Numbered from the stretch's first letter, positions 1 to 12,099 are shown. The stretch is 64,000 bases of DNA from Anthoceros angustus (GCA_010909165.1 VJWM01000063.1:186001-250000); one strand, 5' to 3'. Notes: a model not told the origin generated them from the letters alone. A program made the numbers and translations.

Positions 1-1391
1 CTCAACTAAATCCCTAGCTTTAATACAAAAGAAACAAAGACAATTTGGGGCAGACTGTTATGGGATATGGTAATTTCATTCTATAATGCCTTTTAGGAGG
101 AATTTTCTTCCATATTACCTTGGTGTGGATGGGGCCACCACATCTCTACATGTTAAGTAAAGATTAAGAGTAGTATTTTCCATTATATTTAAATTTTTGA
201 TAAAAGATTTAAATAAGTTTCAAAAGAAATAATCTCTAAGTATAAAGGTTATTTTCATGGTCTTGCTTGAATCCTTTGATCCTAGAAGTTTCGTGAAAGC
301 AAATTGGGCATGGGGTACATAATAAGTCTTGTGTCCCTTAGCTTTTTTATTTTTATCAATCATACAATGATTTTTTAATTTGGTATATTAAATCGGAAGA
401 AAGGGGGGAATCTTTTAGCAAGGGTTCTGATAATCACCCAATTAGCTTTGCACTTTTAGTTCAGATTGGACGAACCTTAAACTCGATAAAACGAGCTTTG
501 AACTGGCAAGGTCCTCTGACCGGTCCACTGGTCATTGAGAAAAGCGAAAGAGCTCGAACGCTGTAAACAAGGAAAACGACTCCCGTATCCCAACGAAGGA
601 GTTATGTGGAGGGGTGAAAGGGTCGGATAGACGACCGGACGGCGCAAGGGCGGCGACCGGGGCGGTGGAGAAGAGACGGGCCCCCGTGGACAGGAGGGCG
701 CGCCAGCGGCGTTGGCGGAGCACACCAGCCTGGAAAAATCGGCACTGGCCGTGCGAGCCGCACCTGCGTGTTGTTTGTTGCCTGCCAAGCTTAACAGCAC
801 GTTCATCTCAGGCTCATCCTCCAGCTGCTGTTGCCGTTGCCGCACTGGCCGCACAGAGCTGAGCTGCTCCAAGGGCAGCTTCATCGGCCCGCCGGCGGAT
901 GCAATGCCACTTCCACCGTCATGCAACTCGCCATGAGACGTCTTCTAGCGCCAGACCGAGAGCGAGACGTCTACAAGCGAGACGGTTGTAAGCGCGCACA
1001 GCCCGCCTGTGTCGACCTGCTCTACACTCCCCGTACTACTGTGAAGCAGGCTCCTGATGAGGAGGAGCAATTCGACACGCAATTACCTCCTCCCTCTAGG
1101 TGCGTTGGTTCCACCACTTGCTTGTACATGTGCCATTGATCCGACCATAACTGCTTAGTACCGTTGGCCGCTGTCTTTCTGTACTGGGAGCTTTCTGTCC
1201 TGGGAGCCGGATCCAGATCCTTGTGGCCGGCTGGTGGAGCGGCCTGTCCTCACTTCCCTCACCAGTCCTGTGCTGATGCTCCGAATGCTGGCCCGCCGCA
1301 GTTGCAGCGCTGCAGCTGCTCAATTCTGGTGCAGATCGTGTTCGAGCTGCTTCTAGCTTGCTCTGAGCCTCTTTCGCCTTGCCGTGTGGTC
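1..1391. other. Intergenic and 5' flank of the ETO1-like gene
   Basis: Bases 1 to about 480 are AT-rich and I recognise no gene, repeat or RNA in them. From about 480 the base composition becomes GC-rich and stays so into the ETO1-like gene, so this part is probably its promoter and 5' leader. Short open frames here on both strands match nothing I know. The frame of the ETO1-like gene is open from a TTG at 1164, but there is no ATG in it before 1392. Confidence 0.5.
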
Positions 1392-4300
1392 ATGACGGTA
1401 TGTGGCTGCAGCTCGTCCGTGTCCAAAGTGAGGGAGCCGTGTTTGGAACCCTACTTCAAGCCGGTGGATTATGTTGAGACGCTTGCAAAGATCCATGAGA
1501 AGCTGGAGACCGCGTCCGACCAGGAGAAGGCGTCGCTGTACCTAGAGCAGTCGTTTGTGTTCAGGGGGTTGGGGGAAACCAAGCTGCTGAGGCGGAGCTT
1601 GCGATTCGCCTGCCAGCATGCCGTTACGGACCATGAGAGGCTGGTGTACGAGGCTTGGCTCAAGTATGAGAAGCGGGGGGAGGAGCTGGAAGATGAGAGA
1701 GCATCGTCCTGTTGCGGTGGCCCCAATTTGGAGAGCTCCGCTCCTGCGCCGGAGTCGGAGTCGGAGCTTGACCTCTGGCTCAATGTGTCTTTTGAGTATC
1801 TTCTCTCTTTTGAAGATCTTCCCTGCCGGAGCCCGATCGAAAATGAAAAAGAGCATCAGCAGGAGCTCAATGTTTTGGATCTTCTTTATTGGCCATGCCG
1901 GAGCTACTCGGAAGATGATGATCTACAGCAGCAGCAGCAGCCTGACAAGTGCTCCACTTCTTCCCCGTCAAGTTGCTCTGTGGAGAATGACCTAGTGTTT
2001 CACCTCTATGGTGAGGAGGTGGAGTGCAATCGCCAAAAGATTGCCTCTCTGTCACTCCCCTTCCATGCCATGCTCAACGGCTGCTTTACAGAAGCGCGTA
2101 AGAAATCCATCGACTTTTCTGACAATGGCATCTCGGTAGCAGGCATGAAAGCGGTGGATGAGTTTAGCAAGACAGGAATCTTGCCAGGCCTTCCTCCTCC
2201 TCTCCTGCTTGAGCTGTTGCAGTTCGCTAGCAGGTTTTGCTGTGAAGCCCTCAAGGATGCATGCGATGAGAGGATAGCAGTTTTGATCCAGGATGTGTAT
2301 TATGCTCACATTTTTTTTTACTATGGTTTGGAGGAAAGTGCCCAAGCTTTGGTAGCTGCATGCTTGCAGGTGTTCCTGCAGGACCTCCCTGGCTCCTTAG
2401 CTGATCCACAATTCGTTGATCTGCTTGCTAGCGAGGATGTCAGGAAAAGGTTGATGAATGTGGGACAGTCATCATTCGCTTTCTATGCACTTTTGAGTCA
2501 TGCTGCCTTGGAAGAGAACATGGTGTCAGATCTAGCATTACTTCTACTGCGGTGCTCGCTGGAATTCGCTGTCACTGAGCGGCAGAAGGCATTTGCGTTT
2601 CACCAGCTTGGGTGTGTCCTGCTTGCTAGGAAGCAGTATACTGAAGCCCGGGACATGTTCCAAGGAGCTGTTCAGGAAGGACACACATATTCTCAGGCAG
2701 GTCTGGCCAGATTGAAGTGCCAATGGGGTCAGAGGTCTGAGGCTCACAAGGAGATCACCAGTATCATTTCCACTCACAAGCCAGAAGGCTGGATGTACCA
2801 GGAGCGGTCTCTGTACTGTCATGGCAAGGAAAAGATGATGGACTTGAAGAAAGCTACAGAGCTTGACCCAACCTTGACATTTCCGTATAAGTATAGAGCT
2901 GCTGCGTTCATGGATGAACAGAACTTGACAGCTGCTATTGCTGAGGTCAACCAAATTTTGAGTTTTAAGGTCACTCCCGACTGCTTGGAGATGAGAGTTT
3001 ATTGTTGCCTGGCCCTCCAAGATTACCAAGGAGCGGTTAGGGATGTTCGTGCTTTGCTGACACTAGAGCCATCGTACATGATGTATTCCGGTCGAGTGGG
3101 TGCAGTGCAATTACTCACCTTGCTCAATCAACATGTGGAGAGTTGGACCAAAGCTGATTGCTGGTTTCAGCTCTACGACCGATGGTCGTCTGTGGATGAC
3201 ATTGGTTCTCTGGCTGTAGTCCACCAAATGCTGGAGTCTGATCCAAGGAAGGGCCTTCTCTTCTTTCGTCAATCTCTGCTTCTCCTCCGGTGAGCGATTA
3301 TGCTGAATAGCATTGGATGCTGTCAGTTTCGTGTGTCTGCTGGATCATCCTATGTAGTGTTCCCGTCATTTTCTGCGCCCACTGCTGGGAGCCGAAATCA
3401 CGGTCAGAGTACTGATGCGAGGAGAACGTTGCCCATTGGGAATTTGTACGCTGAATGTCAGATGACACCTGTGTCCATGTGCATCTACAGGTTGAACTGT
3501 CCCAAAGCGGCTATGCGAAGTCTTCGACTAGCTCGGGAGTATGCCAGCAGTAAGAGTGAAAGGCTTGTCTATGAAGGATGGATCCTTTATGATACTGGTC
3601 ACCGGGAGGAAGCTCTGAAAAAGGCAGAGGAGTCTATCTCTATACAGCGGTCATTTGAGGCCTTCTTTCTGAAGGCGTATGCACTAGCTGATACCAGTCT
3701 CGACCCTGAGTCTTCTGCAAAAGTAGTGGAACTCCTAGAGGATGCACTTAAATGTCCATCTGATGGCTTGCGCAAGGGGCAGGTAATCTGAGTTGCAATG
3801 AGCTTGCTTGGGAGATATAGTAGCACTTCTCTTATTTTGGCTTTTCCCTGTTGCAGGCACTGAACAACTTGGGCAGTGTATATGTCGATTGCTTGGAATA
3901 TAGACTGGCTGCCGATTGCTACATGAGTGCTTTGGAAATTCGCCACACGCGTGCACATCAGGGACTAGCTCGTGTGCATTTCTTGGAAGGCAACAAGGAG
4001 TCTGCTCATGAAGAAATGACAAAGCTCATTGAGAAGGCACAAAATAATGCATCAGCGTATGAGAAACGATCGGAGTACTGTGATCGGGATATGACCATGG
4101 CTGATCTCAAAGTTGTGACGGAATTGGACCCTTTGCGAACCTATCCTTACAGGTTTCGTGCCGCAGGTTGGTGACCAGTACTTCTTCTGTTCCAATCTCA
4201 CATTCTTTTCGTTGTTGCTTGTCTGCAACTTGTGAGCCCTGTTTACTTGCAGATCCAGCCTGTTCTTATGGTTCAGCGTTGCATGATTTGCAGTTTTGAT

Positions 4301-4514
4301 GGATAGCCAGAAGGAAAAGGATGCCATTGCAGAGCTATCCAGAGCCATCGCTTTCAAAGCTGACTTGCAATTACTACATCTTCGAGCTGCCTTTCATGAG
4401 TGCATTGGTGACATCAAAGGTGCAATACGAGATTGTCGAGCAGCACTGTCGGTTGATCCAAATCATTTTGATACGCTCCAGCTGCACAGCCGAGTGCATA
4501 GCCGGGAGCCATAG
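1392..4514 (+). CDS. ETO1: ETO1-like BTB-TPR protein (CUL3 ubiquitin-ligase substrate adaptor)
   Basis: Joined exons 1392-3289, 3491-3782, 3857-4166 and 4294-4514 give 906 residues; all three introns are GT-AG and phase-consistent. The start is the first ATG in a frame otherwise open upstream. An N-terminal region with the family motif KPVDYVETLAKIHEKLE is followed by a BTB domain (about residues 210-380, containing LSLPFHAMLNGCFTEA) and then TPR repeats to the end, including WMYQERSLYC, DRWSSVDDIGSL, LVYEGWILYDTGH and NASAYEKRSEYCDR. The protein ends HSRVHSREP, close to the remembered end of Arabidopsis ETO1/EOL proteins. In Arabidopsis, ETO1 and its paralogues link CUL3 to type-2 ACC synthases and so limit ethylene synthesis. 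A non-seed plant may use it on another target. A CAG run near 1927 encodes a short Gln stretch. Identity of the family is very secure; the target is inference. Confidence 0.93.
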
Positions 4515-4993
4515 GTATTAACCTTATGGGCGGGACCAAATTATGGTCCTTTTGCACAGCCCTGGGAAATAGGTTGTGCAGGACCAAGTTTGTTCCAGCC
4601 CATAACGGGCAGAGCTGGTATGGCTTTCCTTATTTGTCAGGATAGAATTGACGGGCTTGTTGATTTGTCCACTTCTCTTCAATAATCGATCCTTCGCGTC
4701 GGTTTTACGAAACCAGAGTGTCGCAAGTTGGATACTGGGCTCCTTCGGTCCAGAGCAACTCACACTCCGGCTCGTGAAACTCACTGCAGTTCCGAGTAGA
4801 CAGCGAGACCAATATGTACTTAGGTGTCAGCTTCTGAACTGAGCAGTAGATGCTGCTGACAAATGTCTGGTCTTGGTGCCCTCTTTTTTCGTTCCGGAGC
4901 TCAGCATAGGTGTGAACTCTCAACCTGTGTTTATCTAGCTCGTTTCGTTGGAACCACCCCGCCCGCACCTAGCCTACTCTACCGAGAGGGGGG

Positions 4994-5860
4994 ATGGGAG
5001 GAGGAGGAGGAGCAAGACTGGTGAGCGCAGCGCTCCAGCAGCTGTTGGACGATCTGGCTCGGAATGCGTTGCAGATGCTCTCCGAGTTGCGCTTTGTAGA
5101 CGGCGGCTATTTCAGACCACTTCGTCCGCTCAATATCGATGAGCCTCAGGGGAGGAAATTGGCGATGAGCCTCGGGGGAGGAAATTGGTGCGTTTTCGTT
5201 TTGCTGGGAAGCGTAGGACGGCGGAGGAGGAGGAAGTGTTGATTCTGCTGCGGGTCCAGGTTTTGGAAGGCCCCTGAGGAAGCTTTCGTGGCTCTGGGTC
5301 AGCTTGTTGCATGCAGTCGCAGCCTACGGCAACTTTCGCTGCGTGGGGTCGGGCTGAAGGTTGCGGGACTGGGGGTGCCTTGGCGGAAGAGCCTTCGACG
5401 GGGACTCTGTCCTGGAGGAATTGGACTGGAGCGAGAATAAGGTGGGAGATGCTGGAGGGGCACAAGCAGCTGGCTCTCATCCTGGCCACTGCTCCCAAAC
5501 TCAGGCATCCATATATGGGCCTCAAGGAGATTGGCACGGATGTGGTGGGTGCGGAGGTGATTGCAACTGCCCTTCCGCGCTGTGTCAGGCGTGCTTCGGT
5601 TGCGAGGAATAGCTCCTGGCTATCCCGGCTATGGCAAAGTGGAGGATTCCAGCTCCAGCGTCCTCGGGCCTGTGAGCACTCTGCTCAGACTCGCTCTCAC
5701 CAAGGCCGATGAGAATGGCTCAGTTCCTGCAGCTGGGCCAGCATCACAGCGCTTGAATTGAAGGTCGCGGAGGAGGATGGGGAGGCAGACATGGCAGACG
5801 CCCTCGTCGGAATGCTGGGCACTAACGACTGTGAACAGCGGCTTTGGACCACCCACGCAA
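4994..5860 (+). pseudogene. Degraded leucine-rich-repeat (RNI-like) protein gene
   Basis: Several short stretches in different plus-strand frames read as ribonuclease-inhibitor-type LRR units. They include ACSRSLRQLSLRGVGLKVAG near 5300, EELDWSENKVGDAG near 5420, LATAPKLR and GLKEIGTDVVGAEVIATALP near 5480-5570, and EEDGEADMADALVGMLGTND near 5765. The frame changes between them without convincing splice sites, so I read this as a pseudogene. A multi-exon gene I failed to resolve is the alternative. A leading segment from 4994 contains ALQQLLDDLARNALQMLSEL, which may be its start. I cannot assign a specific orthologue. Confidence 0.4.
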
Positions 5861-6332
5861 GCGATTCTTGGCACGCAATCCTACACAAGAGGCTTAGTGG
5901 CCTCTGCTCCTGGCCGGGCAGGAGCCTAAGATGCCCAAGGCTGGGCGCCTCTTCGTGTGCGGTCCAAGAGGCGCCCAGCCTTCGCTGCGGCCCAGCCTTC
6001 GCTGCGGCCCAGCCTTCGGTGCGGTGCTGCTTTCGCAAATAATTGTGGGCATGGAAGGGGACAGATCTGGAGGAGCAGCAGACAGAGGGCGACTTGAAGT
6101 TCTCCTCAAGACCTGGACATCAAAGAGACGAGATTGATGACCAGCGCTGGTTGAATCTGGACAGTCTGATACACACACAGTTCGTTCCGAAACAATTCTT
6201 GGCCTCCCTCCGACCGGCCGATGTCCGTGCACCCAGGACCCCTACTTTTCTACTTATGTAGACATGTCATGAGCAACTCGTCGCCAGATGCGAAACCCAC
6301 TGGTGTGGCCAAGTATGCTCTCAAGTAACAAG
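5861..6332. other. Intergenic spacer with hairpin and short tandem repeat
   Basis: This is the 3' flank of the MTP6-like gene. It contains the perfect inverted repeat listed separately and, just after it, about three copies of a 17-bp GC-rich unit (AGCCTTCGCTGCGGCCC) to about 6022. I see no other gene in it. Confidence 0.5.
5937..5982. repeat. Perfect 17-bp inverted repeat with 12-base loop
   Basis: The left arm AAGGCTGGGCGCCTCTT at 5937-5953 is matched exactly by its reverse complement at 5966-5982, leaving a 12-base loop. The right arm runs straight into the 17-bp tandem repeat, so the structure may have arisen from an inverted copy of that unit. There is no T-run after it. Confidence 0.85.
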
Positions 6333-9177
6333 TCACGCGGCCTGACTTTGGACACATGTGGTTAATCTTAGCTGCATGGTCACAGCTGAAAGGCCTTGGA
6401 CATTTTGCAACAAAGCCTGTTCTGCATCGTGTGCATACGCCATGGCTTCCCTGGATCAGGCAACATCAAGATAACGTAAGAACTCAGCATATGCACAATT
6501 GCAGCACACACAGCCAACAAACTCCAGAAAGCAGGATTACTTAATGCAGAGTTTCGGGTCCATTGAGAGATCCACTTCGACTACCACCCGGCCCAGCAGA
6601 AAGTGGCATCTCACATGCTCCACTCTGAAGGTCTGCTTGTCACACGCAAGGCATTGCTGTGAATTTTTATGTCAATGTGACTGAATAAAAACGTTCACAA
6701 ATTTAAAATTGGCATCCCCCGATCATGTACCTCCTGAAATCTGGCACCAAGGACATCCCGGACATTCTTCTCCACTTCTGGCTGCTGCTGCACATTGCTA
6801 TCATCGGTGCATAAAACTTGTGCAAGATTAGCGCACTTATTTGGCATTGAACCTGTGCCACTGTCACCCAGTGCCCGGTGACTGGCCCTGTCCGCGTGCA
6901 GACTCAACTTGCCAGCAGCAGCTGCCATTGCCATTGGAGCAGGTTCTGCCAGCGAAAAAGGAAGTTCCATGGTTTCAAAAACCAAGCCTCTAACCAACAC
7001 TGTGTAGCAGAAAGCACAAGGGCAAGGGCTCACCTATGTGAATGTAACATTCTGTTATATTATGGACTGCTGTTTGAAGCTGACGGCGGACTGCTTCCCC
7101 AATGCCATGAGCCGCACTTACACTGAGCCAGGGGTTTACCTGTCACGAAGCAAGTCTGAAGCATGTTCCATAACGAGAATTCTGAGACAGAAACCAGCTC
7201 TAAATATCGAAGTATCAGTGAGATACCTCAATATGGACATCCAGATGCAGCGAAGATCCCATTCTTCGTCCTCTTAGGTCATGGCAACCCTGCCAGAACA
7301 GGCACTGTGTTAATCGTCTTGCCTGAACAGCCGGTACTGACAAAAGCACAGAATAACACCTACTACAGTTGAAAAACACCGCTGACAAGTGCCCAACTGC
7401 CAACAGAGAGAAATGTCCGGAATAGCCAGCAGTTTTGAGGGAAGACAAATTCTTCACACCATACATATCAAAGCTAGTGTCCTTATCAAGTTATGGGCCA
7501 TTATCAGAAAGGTAGCTACCATAACACCCTCAACGCTGAGTACAATGTCTCGAATAGGAGAGAGAACACTTTCTGGCACTCCCTTGTCCACCAACTCCTG
7601 CAAACTGCAAGGGCAAGTACAGACGAGGCATGTCACTGCTCTGCAGAAAACAGAGTTCAATTCAATCCGAACGATAAGAAAGTAGGCCACAATCAAAAGT
7701 AGGAGTGAGCGAGCTGTTGAGCATAGCCAAAGCCAGTTAGCTGCCGCCAATTCACTGCTACTAATGAAGTTAGCACGAACCTTTGGTAGCCGCATTGGAG
7801 ACCAGCCTTGACAATCATTCCTGAGACAAGAAGCCCAGCGAGAGGATCCAGAAACGGCACCCCAAGAATTGAGCCTCCTGAAGCAATTAGCAGAATCAAC
7901 CGATATCAGGGCAAACCAGGGCCATCACCGAGGGAGACGGAATTCACACAGAAGCGGCGCAGATAGGAAGGCTCACCTACACCCACAAGCGCAACCAGCG
8001 AGGAGACTGCATCGCTGCGATGATGCCACGCATTCGCCTTCAGAAGTTGACTTCCAGTTGTCTCACCAGCATGTTTCGTGAGCCAATATAACCTGCATTG
8101 GGCCAGAAGATACAACCCACCCAGAACTTGATGAGCCTCACATGATGAAAACCCCCCTCAGCATTTGGGAAAAACACATATCGCCCAACATACGCACCCT
8201 TCTTTGACACCGATGGAGACGATTGCAGCACTGAGCGCTACAGCTTGATGCTCCATGTCCACACCATGATGATGCCCTCCATGCCCATGGTGAAAGTGCT
8301 GGGTCGCTGCCTCCAGCACAGCATCCGGCTCCAGGGAAGCCACGGACGGTAACAAGACCTGTGCAGAGACACCTGAGCCCAACCAAGCATGCAAGCCAGG
8401 CCGAAGTGCGGGACCACTAAGCAAGCACCAGAAAGCAGAGCCTTACGTTCTAACTCCCAGTCTGCTTGCCAGCTGATTCTGCTAACAAACTTGGGCAAGG
8501 GCAACAGGGCTCCGGCGAAAGGGAGACGGCAGGTCACTTGCCTGCAACACCTCAATTGCATGCCACGCGATTCCCCCACCAGTAACCAACAGCATTCCGG
8601 AGATGCCCAGGGCTCCAATGGTCTCAAACTTCCCGTGCCCTGCAGGCAGTCCAGCATTCAGATAGGCTGCACATTCCTGACAGGCAAGCTCAATCAGCAA
8701 AGTAGGTGTCACCCACCATATGGATGCTCAGGATCTTTTGGTGCTCTTGCTGCCTTGAGAGACCACAGCGCAATTCCGCTCAGCACCTGCACGAGCAGAA
8801 GCCGCCCATCACTTCCCTGGACACTCTCACACTTGTAAGAATCTTCCTCCCAGTTGCAAACTCACCACATCGGACAGGGAGTGGGCAGCATCAGCAAGAA
8901 TGGCAGTGCTCCCGGAGATAGCACCAGCTCCGCCCTTGCCAATTGTGAGCGCGATGTCAGACCAGAGACCCCACCGCGTCACACGATCGGCAGCGGCGGA
9001 AGAGGAGGAGTCTGCGGAGCCTGGCGGGTGGTGATCCGCATGGGAGTGGCCCATGTGGGTGCGCACCGGGATCAATCCGGTGCCGGGGAAGAACGTAGTC
9101 GGAAGTCGCCGCAGCTCCCGAGGCCGCAGCCGCAGCCAGGCGGCCATGATCCTAGAGCAACCATGAAAAATGGCCAC
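6333..9177 (-). CDS. MTP6: Cation diffusion facilitator, MTP6 / metal tolerance protein C1 type
   Basis: Twelve exons on the minus strand: 8866-9177, 8717-8786, 8542-8639, 8198-8358, 7977-8092, 7781-7877, 7520-7604, 7227-7289, 7034-7139, 6731-6945, 6541-6632 and 6333-6450. Together they give 510 residues in one frame. The family exports divalent metals (Fe, Mn or Zn) across an organelle membrane; plant MTP6 has been placed in mitochondria. Two HxxxD metal sites are visible: ADAAHSLSD (about residues 95-103) and NAWHHRSDAVSS. Between them lies the His-rich loop HFHHGHGGHHHG. GHGKFETIGALGISGMLL and HDLRGRRMGSSLHLDVHI are typical of this subgroup. The N terminus is basic with a HADHH patch and could target an organelle. 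Exon 3 ends in a GC donor (CAG|GCAAGT). The start could instead be the Met at residue 11. Family assignment is strong; the transported metal is unknown. Confidence 0.92.
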
Positions 9178-9363
9178 CTATCTACCGTACCCCAGGCTTC
9201 CCAAATCCCAGCATTTACTGTACATTGCTCAGCCAGAATGCACGTCCCCCTCTGCCGATTACGGCAGAGCAGAAATCGGGTCCGGATCCACCGCCTCTCA
9301 ACCTTTGTTGCTCGCTCGAGATGCAGACAGGAAGTGAAGTTGTCAAACCCCCCAGCGTGAACA

Positions 9364-11641
9364 TCAACATCCGCTACAGTCTCGAGCAAACACCAGCACG
9401 TAGGCCTGCAGCTCTCGATCGACAGGAACATGCGAGTGGAACAGTTTCTGAACTTGCTTGTAGCAATGCTTCTCCAGAAAGGGCTTCACTCGGGGAAGCA
9501 ATGGGTCAAACAGCACCACATGACTTGGCAGAAGGGACCTGGACTTCTCATCTCCCTCATACTGGGCGGACAGGAAGGCCAAAGGTTCGGACATGAACTG
9601 ATCTGCCTCGTCCACATACCCAGCCACATCGCTGCAAACCAACGCAAGCAAGGACGTTAGAGGCCGTGAAGGGACACATGACGGGGCCGTTGCAACGGCA
9701 TGAGCAAGTGCACTTGCCTGGGAGAGCAATCCAGAAATCGCATGGGCACGTTCTTGTGCAAGGAAGAATAGAAGGGTGTCGAGTGGCAGGGCATTAGAAA
9801 GAGGATGCTGTCGACATGGTTTCTTCGAGCCTCTGCCGCTAGGTACTCCATAACAGCCTCGGAACCTCTCTGCATCCACCACAGGTTTGTTACACAGCCC
9901 AGGTGCCTACGGCAGAAGTTCGTATCAGAGCAGCATGTGCCTAGATGCTTACCTGATGGACTAGAGAAGTATACAGGGCAACTGGGACATTCGTCAACAG
10001 TAAGCCCAAGGCGACCCATCTAGCTGGAGAGCAATGCAGGGTCTTGGAATGTCTCTTGGCTGGGGCATTCCCCACTGAATGATTGGCAGATCTGCCAAGC
10101 GGCTCCAGCATGGAGAGACCATAGCCAGCAAACAGCATGGCTAAGGGCAGGACGGGCAAAACAAACCTGAAACGGATGAAACGGTTAACACAACCTGACG
10201 TGTACAAACTTGTAGCCAAGTGCCTCTGCCTGCAGAATCACAAGACAGAAGGAAAGCATATGTCAACAGCATCGCACCTGAACTCCTTGTGCCCAAGAAT
10301 GCTGTAGAGGCAGAGTGTCCAAGCTATGAGGCCAGACAACACCCACTCTCTCGACCACCAAATTCCTGCTAGAGATACTGGTAGGAAGGAGAATGCCATG
10401 GTGGGAAAACCTTGCGAGAAGTACCAATGCCAGGGATGTGTTCCATAAAAGTCTCCACCAGACGACAAAATATTGAACTTCAGGAAGTTCCATGGCACAA
10501 AGGTCAGCCTCCCATACATCCAGCTGTCTAGACCACTTGTTACTCCAAGAGCGAGCAGCCTGCAAATTGTGGTGAAGACGCTGAGAAGGTAGACATTCAC
10601 AGCACAACTGTAGTGGCTGCATCATGCTTGACCTGTACATACCCTGTTGGCAGCACCTCCAGTAAGAGGAAGTGTAGCCTGTCTTTAGTTTCCACGAGAT
10701 GAATGGTGCCCAAGTAGAGCCAGATGATGGCACTTGTCGGGCGGATCACACAGGCCACAGCTGCTACTGCTAATGCCAGCCGACGATGCACGGACGACAT
10801 CCTGGCACCAGATCGCACAGAGGGTTCATTGCATGGAAGAGGCCAATAGTACAGAGCCACAACTGTCATCACAGTCTCCAGACTGTTTGAGAGGGTCCGA
10901 ACCATGCAGAAAAAGGTGAACCAATTTGTCAACTGGCAGAAAAGCTGTAGCAAGTCATGGATCCACATACAATCACAAGTCTGGAGCATGCATCCAAAGT
11001 TGAAGACCAAATTGATCCAGGATACCGCCCACTGGGCTGCACGCTTATTGAAAATGCGGCACCCTAGCTTAAACACATACAAATCCCCAAACGCAGCTGC
11101 CACAGCCTGAAGCAGACGAGGGCCATTTGTCTGCAGCACACGCAACCAGCTGTCCCTAGTCATAGATTGAACAGTGCAACTGGAAAGCAGGACTTGACAA
11201 GCTTCCTCACGGAATGAAGAAGAAGTACCATGAACCAGATGCTATCCAGCTTCGCTATCTGCAACAACTTGTACAATGCTGCAAAGAGCAGTGGATGAAG
11301 ATAAGAGCGTAGTCCTTGGCTCCACTCCCACGTCAGATGCCCGTACCTAAAACCCAAGTACGATAGAGCATGTAAGCAAGGGCAAATGCTGGTCAGGCAC
11401 GACTGGCATAATCCAGGTGAGAGTTTTACCCAAAGACGATGCGATGTGCCACTTCCAGGGCCTGCCACTGCTCGTCTGGATTGAAGTAAGTCCGCACCAG
11501 CAGGGCATTCATCAGGCGCAAAGCCAAGCATCCCAGCCATACAGACTTGCTATTCCACCCTCCTGGTCCCTGTAACTCATACGGCTCCTTTGGCTTCCAG
11601 TCTGCATCCACTTTCGTAGCACCACTCCATCTCCGCCGCAT
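9364..11641 (-). CDS. PIGB: GPI mannosyltransferase 3 (PIG-B / APTG1)
   Basis: Eight exons on the minus strand: 11430-11641, 11229-11346, 11026-11130, 10643-10944, 10278-10559, 9953-10166, 9718-9869 and 9364-9631. They give 550 residues in frame. PIG-B is an ER multi-pass GT22 mannosyltransferase that adds the third mannose to GPI anchors; Arabidopsis APTG1 is the orthologue. The catalytic loop motif TYFNPDEQWQ (about residues 50-60) is followed by GYGHLTWEWSQGLRSYLHP. Further family signatures are NSLETVMTVVALYYWP, RPTSAIIWLYLG, LSSGGDFYGTHPWHWYFSQG, GHKEFRFVLPVLPL and FLMPCHSTPFYSSLH. The exon 7/8 junction uses a GC donor (AG|GCAAGT). The stop lies 187 bases from the start of the MTP6-like gene on the same strand. 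Broken copies of exon 1 lie upstream. Confidence 0.94.
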
Positions 11642-11764
11642 TTTTTAACACACGCCTTGCCACTGCAAGACTTCGCTTTAGTCACTGCTAAGACATATGT
11701 GCGGAGTACAAAAACGATTCGATATGCAACGACAAATAGCTTCTTCAATCAAGAGTGAGGTGCC

Positions 11765-11823
11765 AGCCATCGACCCCCGTAACTCCACCACGGGCGCTCT
11801 ACGTCTGAGCAACATCCGCTTTC
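11765..11823 (-). pseudogene. Degenerate tRNA-like sequence
   Basis: Read on the minus strand, this segment starts like a tRNA (GGATGTTGCTCAGACGTAGAGCGC, with a D-arm and A-box like TRGYNNA). It later has ACGGGGGTCGATG, which resembles a T-arm. Acceptor pairing is lost and the anticodon arm is not regular. It resembles the intact tRNA-Ala about 300 bases away and is probably a relic. Confidence 0.35.
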
Positions 11824-11877
11824 CACGAGATTGAGACCATCTCGTGGTTCATGACAGATATTAAGATGAGATGTCAT

Positions 11878-12050
11878 CTACAATGCATCCCACCCAGACT
11901 GACATGCTTTCCCACTCACCCTGGTGGTCCCAGGAAGTCATACAGCTTCTTTGGCTTCCAGATTGCATGCTTTCCCACTCACCCTGTTGATCCAAGGAAG
12001 TCATACAGCTTCTTTGGCTTTCAATCTGGAATCTGCTTGGCGCCATCCAG
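11878..12050. repeat. Two tandem degenerate copies of a PIG-B exon 1 segment
   Basis: Two adjacent units of about 75 bases share GTCATACAGCTTCTTTGGCT and a CCCACTCACCCTG box. Both resemble PIG-B exon 1 at about 11530-11610, which reads ACTCATACGGCTCCTTTGGC, and they have the same orientation. On the minus strand the first copy still encodes a SVWVGC-like end matching SVWLGC in the protein. The copies lie 240 to 400 bases upstream of the PIG-B start and are not coding. Confidence 0.7.
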
Positions 12051-12099
12051 CATTGATCTCCGCGCACTTCGGTAAAATTCCCTAGCATAAACTTTAAAA

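Noticed and set aside
477-926. 149-codon minus-strand frame before the ETO1-like gene
   Set aside because: No motif, overlaps a GC-rich leader with open frames on both strands.
1164-1391. N-terminal extension of 76 codons to the ETO1-like protein
   Set aside because: It begins at TTG, has no ATG and no conserved sequence; ATG 1392 is used.
7000-7033. A 34-base intron in the MTP6-like gene
   Set aside because: Too short for plant splicing. A later acceptor at 6946 gives an 88-base intron and restores the conserved HIEPAP phrase.
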